From the NCBI GenBank assembly GCA_900553295.1, contig USCR01000089.1, positions 1 through 10,200 of the forward strand: a stretch of DNA of 10,200 nt, in the 5' to 3' direction. The DNA is from an uncultured Eubacteriales bacterium (GTDB taxonomy: Bacteria > Bacillota > Clostridia > Christensenellales > Aristaeellaceae). Made by a program: the position numbers and the translations under genes. The stretch's first letter is position 1. Each line of letters starts with the position of its first letter. Shown one piece after another: positions 5,970-10,200 of this stretch. The notes under the pieces were generated by a model, which made no database searches, was not told the origin of the DNA, and saw only the letters and a list, made by a program, of their open reading frames with translations.

Positions 5970-5983
5970 AGGAGGACCCATTC

Positions 5984-7012
5984 ATGAAGAAACGGTCTCT
6001 GGTTCTCGTCCTGGCCCTGGTGATGTTGTGCACCCTGTTCCCCGTTTCCTCCATGGCGGCCAATGAGGAGATTACCGGCAAGGTAGTCATCTATACCTCC
6101 ATGTATCAGGACATCATCGACATGATGGATGAAGCCCTGGCCCAGCAGTTCCCCAACTGCGATGTGGAGTTCTTCTATGGCGGTACCGGCACCCTGCAAA
6201 CCAAGCTGGCCGGTGAAATGGAAGTGGGCACCCTGGGCTGCGACATGCTCATGGTGGCCGAGCCTGCATACTCCCTGGAACTGAAGGAAGGCGGCTGGCT
6301 GCATCCCTACGTGACCGCCGCCCGGGATAACATGAACTTTGACTACGACGAGGAAGGCTACTGGTACTGCGTGCGCGTGTGCTCCATGGGCCTGGCCTAC
6401 AACCCCGAAATGTACACCAAGGAAGAAATTCCCACCTCCTTCGAGGCCTTTGCCTATGACACCTCCGCCGCGGGCATGATCTCCATGTCCAACCCCTTGA
6501 CCTCCGGTACCGCCATGGCGACCATCGTGGGCCTGGTGGATAAATACGGCGAGGAATACTTCGACGCCCTGGGCAAGCAGGACGTGATGATCGAGTCCGG
6601 CTCCTCCGCCCTGGCGAAGCTGGAAACCGGCGAGTGCAAGGTCATTATGATTCTGGAAGAGTCCGTGCTGAAGAAGCGCGAAGAGGAAGGCTCCACCCTG
6701 GAGTGGTTCATCCCCGACGACGGCAACGTGCTGGTGCCCTCCACCGTGATGACCGTGGCTGAGGAAAAGAGCGCCAACAAGAATACCGCCGCTTGCGAAG
6801 CCATCACCGACTGGCTGCTCAGCGAAGAAGGCCAGAGCTACATCGTCAAGGGCTGGATGCACTCCGTGCTCAAGGACTTCCCCACCGAGCCCTATGACGG
6901 TGCGGACACCAAGACCCTGATGGAGACCAACATCCCCGTGGATTGGGAGCGGTGCTACAAGAATCGCGAAGAGATCCGCACCATGTTCCAGGAGAAGGTA
7001 ACCATCGAGTAA
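5984..7012 (+). CDS. ABC transporter substrate-binding protein, Fe(III)/AfuA-FbpA type
   Basis: The 342-residue binding protein should capture solute outside the membrane and deliver it to the permease. AGGAGG (5970-5975) lies 8 bases before ATG. Residues 1-25 are a signal peptide (MKKR, Leu/Val core, SMA cleavage site). The mature part opens with the VVIYTSMYQDIIDMM strand-helix of type-2 binding proteins. It continues with GGTGTLQTKLAGE and an SNPLTSGTAM hinge segment, which in Fe(III)-type relatives is often ADP..SGT. The C-terminus has SEEGQSYIVKGWMHSV, typical of the family. The tandem tyrosines that bind iron in classical FbpA are not evident, so iron is not proven; other substrates of this superfamily, such as aminoethylphosphonate, thiamine or polyamines, remain possible. 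No lipobox cysteine follows a G/A/S, unusual for a monoderm. It is the first gene of the importer operon, under the promoter at 5839-5866. Confidence 0.87.
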   Translation: MKKRSLVLVLALVMLCTLFPVSSMAANEEITGKVVIYTSMYQDIIDMMDEALAQQFPNCDVEFFYGGTGTLQTKLAGEMEVGTLGCDMLMVAEPAYSLELKEGGWLHPYVTAARDNMNFDYDEEGYWYCVRVCSMGLAYNPEMYTKEEIPTSFEAFAYDTSAAGMISMSNPLTSGTAMATIVGLVDKYGEEYFDALGKQDVMIESGSSALAKLETGECKVIMILEESVLKKREEEGSTLEWFIPDDGNVLVPSTVMTVAEEKSANKNTAACEAITDWLLSEEGQSYIVKGWMHSVLKDFPTEPYDGADTKTLMETNIPVDWERCYKNREEIRTMFQEKVTIE

Positions 7013-7025
7013 ACCGCACACAGGA

Positions 7026-7073
7026 TACGGCGCTGTGGTAAGCAGCGCGCCGTCCGGACGCCTTGCCCGGACG
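7026..7073 (+). other. Two short stem-loops in the binding-protein/permease spacer
   Basis: ACGG-CGCTG (7027-7035 region) pairs with CAGCG and CCGT (7043-7054 region) with a two-base bulge. CGTCCGG (7051-7057) pairs with CCGGACG (7067-7073). The two overlap slightly, so they may be alternative folds. Together with the larger hairpin at 7083-7122 they fill most of the 131-base spacer. Confidence 0.45.
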
Positions 7074-7082
7074 CATAAGTCC

Positions 7083-7122
7083 GGCGGCCTGCCTCCTCCC
7101 GAGAGGGGGGAGGTGGGCCGCC
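7083..7122 (+). other. Intercistronic 18-bp hairpin with GNRA loop
   Basis: Positions 7083-7100 pair with 7105-7122 along all 18 positions (15 Watson-Crick, 3 G-U) around a GAGA tetraloop. The sequence after it (TTCCATTTT) is only partly U-rich and the permease ribosome binding site follows at 7132. Structures like this after a binding-protein gene often protect the upstream mRNA or terminate part of the transcripts, keeping binding protein in excess over the membrane parts. That role is inferred. Confidence 0.75.
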
Positions 7123-7143
7123 TTCCATTTTGGGAGTGAAGAT

Positions 7144-8859
7144 ATGAGCAACACGGTTCCTGCCACTACCCGGCCAACCCGGCGCCGGATTTATTTCGAC
7201 CCCAAGTGGATACTCATCCTTGGCATTGTGCTGTTCATGGTGATTTTCCAGATATTCCCCATTCTGTATCTGGTGGTAAAGGCTTTCTTCCCTGAGGGAA
7301 CTTTTTCCCTGAACACCTTTGAACGGCTGTACACCTACGAAATGAACTGGGGCGCGCTGACCAATACGCTCATCGCGGCCTTTGCAACCATGGTGCTGGG
7401 CACGCTGCTGGCCTTCCCCCTGGCCTGGCTGGTGGGGCGCACCAATATGTATGGGAAAAAATTCTTCCGCAGCCTGTTTGTGCTCACCTACATGGTGCCC
7501 CCCTATGTGGGCGCCATGGCCTGGCTCCGGTTGCTGAACCGGAACGTGGGCACCATCAATATTGTCATCCGCGCCATTTTTAACATGGATACCAACGTGG
7601 GCCCCCTGAACATCTACACCCTGGCGGGCATGATCTGGGTGCTGACCACCTTCTACTATCCCTACGCGTTCATCACCCTGTCCCGGGCCATGGAGAAAAT
7701 GGACCCCTCCCTGGAGGAGGCCGCCCGGGTATCCGGAGCGTCCCCGCTGCGGACGGTGTTCACCATTACGCTGCCCATGATGACCCCCAGCCTGATTGCC
7801 GGAGCGCTGCTGGTGTTTGTGTGCGCCATGAGCTGCTACGGTATTCCCTCTATCATCGGTGCGCCGGGCAAGGTGCATACGGTAACCACCCGTATTGTGG
7901 AATACATGGGCCTGGGCGCCGAGGGTATCAATGACGCCACGGGCCTGGCGGTGTTCCTGATGGTGCTGGCCATCATCATTCTGTACCTGTCCGACGTGGT
8001 AATTGCCCGGAAGCAGTACATCACCGTGTCGGGCAAGTCCACCCGGCCCAACATTGTGGATCTTGGCAAGTGGCGCACGCCTATGACCGTGCTGGTAAGC
8101 CTGTTTGCCTGCATCGTGATCCTGGTGCCCTTCGCCACGATTATCGCCACCTCCTTCAAAAAGAACCTGGGCAAGGGCCTGTTTGAGGCGGGGAACTTCA
8201 CCACCAACCACTGGACCCGCATCTTCTCCCGCTCGGACATCCTGGAGAGCCTGAAGAACAGTATCGTCTTTGGCATCCTGACGGCCACCATCGGCATCCT
8301 GATTGCCTGTGCCATGGCCTATCTGCTCCAGCGCACCCGGGTAAAGGGACGCAAGATCCCGGACTTCCTGATTACCCTGGGTTCCGGAACGCCCTCGGTG
8401 GTTATCGCCCTGGGACTGATTATGACCATGACGGGCAAGTTTGGCATCAACCTGGGCAACACCGTGGCCATCATGGTCATCGCGTACCTGATCAAGTACC
8501 TGATGATGGGCATGCGCACGGTGGTATCCGCCATGAGCCAGATCCATGTGTCCCTGGAGGAATCCTCCCAGATTTCCGGGGCCAGCTGGCTGGGCACCAT
8601 GCGGCGCATTACGGTGCCGCTGATCTTCCCCTCCATTGCGGCAGGCTGGTTCCTGATTTTCATCCCCAGCTTCTATGAACTTTCCATGACCGCCCTGCTG
8701 TACTCCAAGGATACCAAGACCATCGGCTTCCAGCTGTATGAATACTGGACCTATACCAGCCAGCAACAGGCTTCGGCCCTGGCGGTGGGCATCCTGCTGG
8801 TGATCATCGTGCTAAACCTGTTGCTGAACAAGCTCACCAAGGGGAACTTCTCCATCTGA
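7144..8859 (+). CDS. Fused ABC permease with two MetI-type domains (FbpB/AfuB-like)
   Basis: The membrane channel of the importer is a single 571-residue chain with about 12 membrane helices, arranged as two homologous halves. Each half ends in the EAA loop that docks on the ATPase: SLEEAARVSGASPLRTV.ITLP near residue 190 and SLEESSQISGASWLGTM..ITVP near 471. The join between halves lies around residues 300-320. Fusion of both permease units is usual for Fe(III)-type systems. ATG 7144 is chosen because GGGAG (7132-7136) lies 7 bases upstream; the frame is open to 7063, but that stretch is the hairpin spacer. The short N-terminal tail before the first helix is basic and proline-containing. The ATPase gene follows after 30 bases. 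Family secure; substrate set by the binding protein and unknown. Confidence 0.93.
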   Translation: MSNTVPATTRPTRRRIYFDPKWILILGIVLFMVIFQIFPILYLVVKAFFPEGTFSLNTFERLYTYEMNWGALTNTLIAAFATMVLGTLLAFPLAWLVGRTNMYGKKFFRSLFVLTYMVPPYVGAMAWLRLLNRNVGTINIVIRAIFNMDTNVGPLNIYTLAGMIWVLTTFYYPYAFITLSRAMEKMDPSLEEAARVSGASPLRTVFTITLPMMTPSLIAGALLVFVCAMSCYGIPSIIGAPGKVHTVTTRIVEYMGLGAEGINDATGLAVFLMVLAIIILYLSDVVIARKQYITVSGKSTRPNIVDLGKWRTPMTVLVSLFACIVILVPFATIIATSFKKNLGKGLFEAGNFTTNHWTRIFSRSDILESLKNSIVFGILTATIGILIACAMAYLLQRTRVKGRKIPDFLITLGSGTPSVVIALGLIMTMTGKFGINLGNTVAIMVIAYLIKYLMMGMRTVVSAMSQIHVSLEESSQISGASWLGTMRRITVPLIFPSIAAGWFLIFIPSFYELSMTALLYSKDTKTIGFQLYEYWTYTSQQQASALAVGILLVIIVLNLLLNKLTKGNFSI

Positions 8860-8889
8860 TTTTGCACATAAAGGAAGGATAGCTGCGTT

Positions 8890-9981
8890 ATGGCAAGCGT
8901 AACCATTCAAAACGTATCCAAAGCCTTTGGGGATGTGGTGGTACTCAAGGAGTTCAATGAGGTTTTCAACGACAAGGAATTCGTCACCCTCCTGGGCCCC
9001 TCGGGCTGCGGCAAAACCACCATGCTGCGCATCATTGCGGGCTTTGAAAAGCCCACCAGCGGCCAGGTGTTCATCGGCAATCAGCTGGTGAGCGGGGAAA
9101 ATACTTTTGTGCCCCCGGAGCGCCGGGACATCGGCATGGTGTTCCAGTCCTACGCCGTGTGGCCGCACATGACCGTGTTTGAAAATGTGGCGTACCCCCT
9201 GAAAATCAAAAAAGTGAACCGGAACGTCATTAAGGATAAGGTGGACCGCATCCTGGATGTGGTGCACCTGAGCCAGTACGCGGACCGGATTCCCTCCCAG
9301 CTTTCGGGCGGACAGCAGCAGCGGGTGGCCCTGGGCCGCGCCCTGGTGGCGGAGCCGGAGCTGCTGCTGCTGGACGAACCGCTTTCCAACCTGGACGCCA
9401 AGCTGCGCGAATCCATGCGCTTTGAGATCAAGGAGATCCAGACCAAGCTGGGCATCACCGTGGTCTACGTAACCCACGACCAGACCGAGGCCATGGCCAT
9501 GTCCGACCGGATCATCGTCATCAACCGGGGCATTATCCAGCAGGTGGGTACCCCGGAGGACATCTACAAGCGCCCGGTGAATCAATTCGTGGCAGACTTC
9601 GTGGGCAAGGTGGACTTCCTGCATGCCAGCGCGCAAAGCGGGCGCATCCGCCTCACGGATATCGATCAGTCCATCGGCTATGCGGGACCGAAAACCGGAT
9701 CGCTGGTCATGGCGCTGCGGCCGGAGAACATCAAAATTGGCAAGCTGGATACCTACACCACCGCGGCGCCTTGCCTCAAGGGCCGGCTGACGACCTGCTT
9801 CTACCTGGGCGACGTATACGACTGCCGGGTGGATCTGGGCGGCGGTGTGCTGCTGCGGGTAATTACCGACGCGGCTACCTTTGAGCAGGTGCGCGTGGGG
9901 GATGAGGTGGCCCTGCATATCCGGGAATACATCCTCTTTGACCAGTCCGACACCGAGGATCAATTGAAGATTGTCACCTGA
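8890..9981 (+). CDS. ABC transporter ATP-binding protein (FbpC/PotA-type, with TOBE)
   Basis: The 363-residue ATPase powers the importer. Walker A is GPSGCGKT (36-43), the Q-loop is FQSYAVWPHMTVFENVAYPL (Q86), the signature LSGGQQQRVALGRAL (138-152), Walker B LLLLDEP (158-164, E163 catalytic), the D-loop SNLDA and the switch histidine H196 in YVTHDQTEAM. All are intact. Residues after about 240 form the C-terminal TOBE-type domain that CysA/MalK/PotA/FbpC-class ATPases carry, where substrate or regulator signals can act. The FQSYAVWPHMTVFENVA stretch favours the Fe(III) branch over the sugar branch, though this is from memory. A purine-rich AAGGAAGG (8871-8878) lies 11 bases before ATG, a loose spacing. 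It is the last gene of the operon, 30 bases after the permease, and is followed by the hairpin at 9998-10027. Confidence 0.95.
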   Translation: MASVTIQNVSKAFGDVVVLKEFNEVFNDKEFVTLLGPSGCGKTTMLRIIAGFEKPTSGQVFIGNQLVSGENTFVPPERRDIGMVFQSYAVWPHMTVFENVAYPLKIKKVNRNVIKDKVDRILDVVHLSQYADRIPSQLSGGQQQRVALGRALVAEPELLLLDEPLSNLDAKLRESMRFEIKEIQTKLGITVVYVTHDQTEAMAMSDRIIVINRGIIQQVGTPEDIYKRPVNQFVADFVGKVDFLHASAQSGRIRLTDIDQSIGYAGPKTGSLVMALRPENIKIGKLDTYTTAAPCLKGRLTTCFYLGDVYDCRVDLGGGVLLRVITDAATFEQVRVGDEVALHIREYILFDQSDTEDQLKIVT

Positions 9982-9997
9982 GCACAAGCATATCTGC

Positions 9998-10050
9998 AAG
10001 GCGCTTTCCTTTCGAGGGAAGCGCCTTCAACGTGTTGGGAAAGTTTTTTT
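9998..10050 (+). terminator. Terminator-like hairpin after the ABC operon
   Basis: AAGGCGCTTTCC (9998-10009) pairs with GGGAAGCGCCTT (10016-10027) as a 12-bp stem with one G-U pair and a six-base loop. The T-run (seven T, 10044-10050) is not directly after the stem but 16 bases on, behind a small CAAC-GT-GTTG foldback (10028-10037). Position after the last gene supports termination; the displaced T-run makes it non-canonical. Confidence 0.65.
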
Positions 10051-10075
10051 CACCATCTATGCAAAGAAGCAAATT

Positions 10076-10192
10076 CGGACAACCAGAGGTCGTCCGCACA
10101 CGAGTGAATGTCAGAGGGGCGGCCATGAGACATGCGCCCTTTGGGTACTTTCCCGCGCGGGGAAAGTACCTCGTCCGCCCGCAGGCGGACGA
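10076..10192. repeat. Tandem perfect-hairpin intergenic element, continuing past the window
   Basis: GGTACTTTCCC (10144-10154) pairs perfectly with GGGAAAGTACC (10160-10170). It is directly followed by TCGTCCGCC (10171-10179) and GGCGGACGA (10184-10192) around a CGCA loop. An imperfect hairpin, CGGAC-ACC/GGT-GTCCG (10076-10096), precedes them. Abutting hairpins, the second opening with TCG, a four-base CNCA loop and a CGAAA end, repeat the design at 160-206. No coding sequence is credible in 10051-10200. Confidence 0.5.
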
Positions 10193-10200
10193 AACCTCCC

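Noticed and set aside
5450..5971. 173-codon rightward frame from the small subunit into the transporter leader
   Set aside because: It crosses the terminator at 5540-5569 and the promoter at 5839-5866, has no ribosome binding site, and loses coding character after 5516.
6955..8766. 603-codon leftward frame opposite the permease
   Set aside because: His/Gly/Gln-rich composition typical of an antisense shadow; the plus strand carries a complete permease with both EAA loops.
10144..10192. Possible CRISPR repeats at the right edge
   Set aside because: The hairpins abut with no spacers and their stem sequences differ, so there is no repeat-spacer array.

Overview
The window reads as chromosomal DNA from a GC-rich Bacillota/Clostridia-type anaerobe, and I do not name a genus. 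Supporting signs are strong AGGAGG-type ribosome binding sites, a Gram-positive LexA operator sequence, a YolD/UmuC-type SOS cassette, and an oxaloacetate-decarboxylase-type sodium pump subunit. GC-rich coding DNA is interrupted by AT-rich promoters.

Layout. Positions 1-311 hold no confident gene: a possible gene tail, a multi-hairpin repeat-like element (121-224) and a strong terminator (269-306). A leftward operon (2726 to 312) encodes a Y-family translesion DNA polymerase, an AAC(6')-type GNAT acetyltransferase and a YolD-like protein. Its promoter is near consensus and is bracketed by two almost identical LexA boxes, so it looks like a DNA-damage-inducible cassette. Divergently, a secreted protein with several SH3-like repeats (2973-3965) is read rightward. 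Next come the membrane beta subunit of a sodium-translocating decarboxylase (4112-5314) and a one-helix small subunit (5328-5516), closed by a textbook terminator. The catalytic alpha subunit and biotin carrier are absent from the window. Positions 5570-5838 are non-coding and contain a long foldback. A sigma-A-type promoter at 5839-5866 then drives a three-gene ABC importer: substrate-binding protein (5984-7012), fused double permease (7144-8859) and ATPase (8890-9981), in the order of Fe(III)/AfuABC-FbpABC-type systems. A GNRA-capped 18-bp stem-loop lies between the binding protein and permease genes. Positions 9998-10200 hold a terminator-like hairpin followed by tandem perfect hairpins with the same architecture as the element at the left edge.

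The main points of interest are the dual LexA operators around the SOS promoter, an aminoglycoside-acetyltransferase-like gene inside that cassette, the alpha-less decarboxylase membrane pair, the matching tandem-hairpin elements at the two ends, and the structured spacers around the ABC transporter genes. Every protein belongs to a known family; I see no wholly new protein system.
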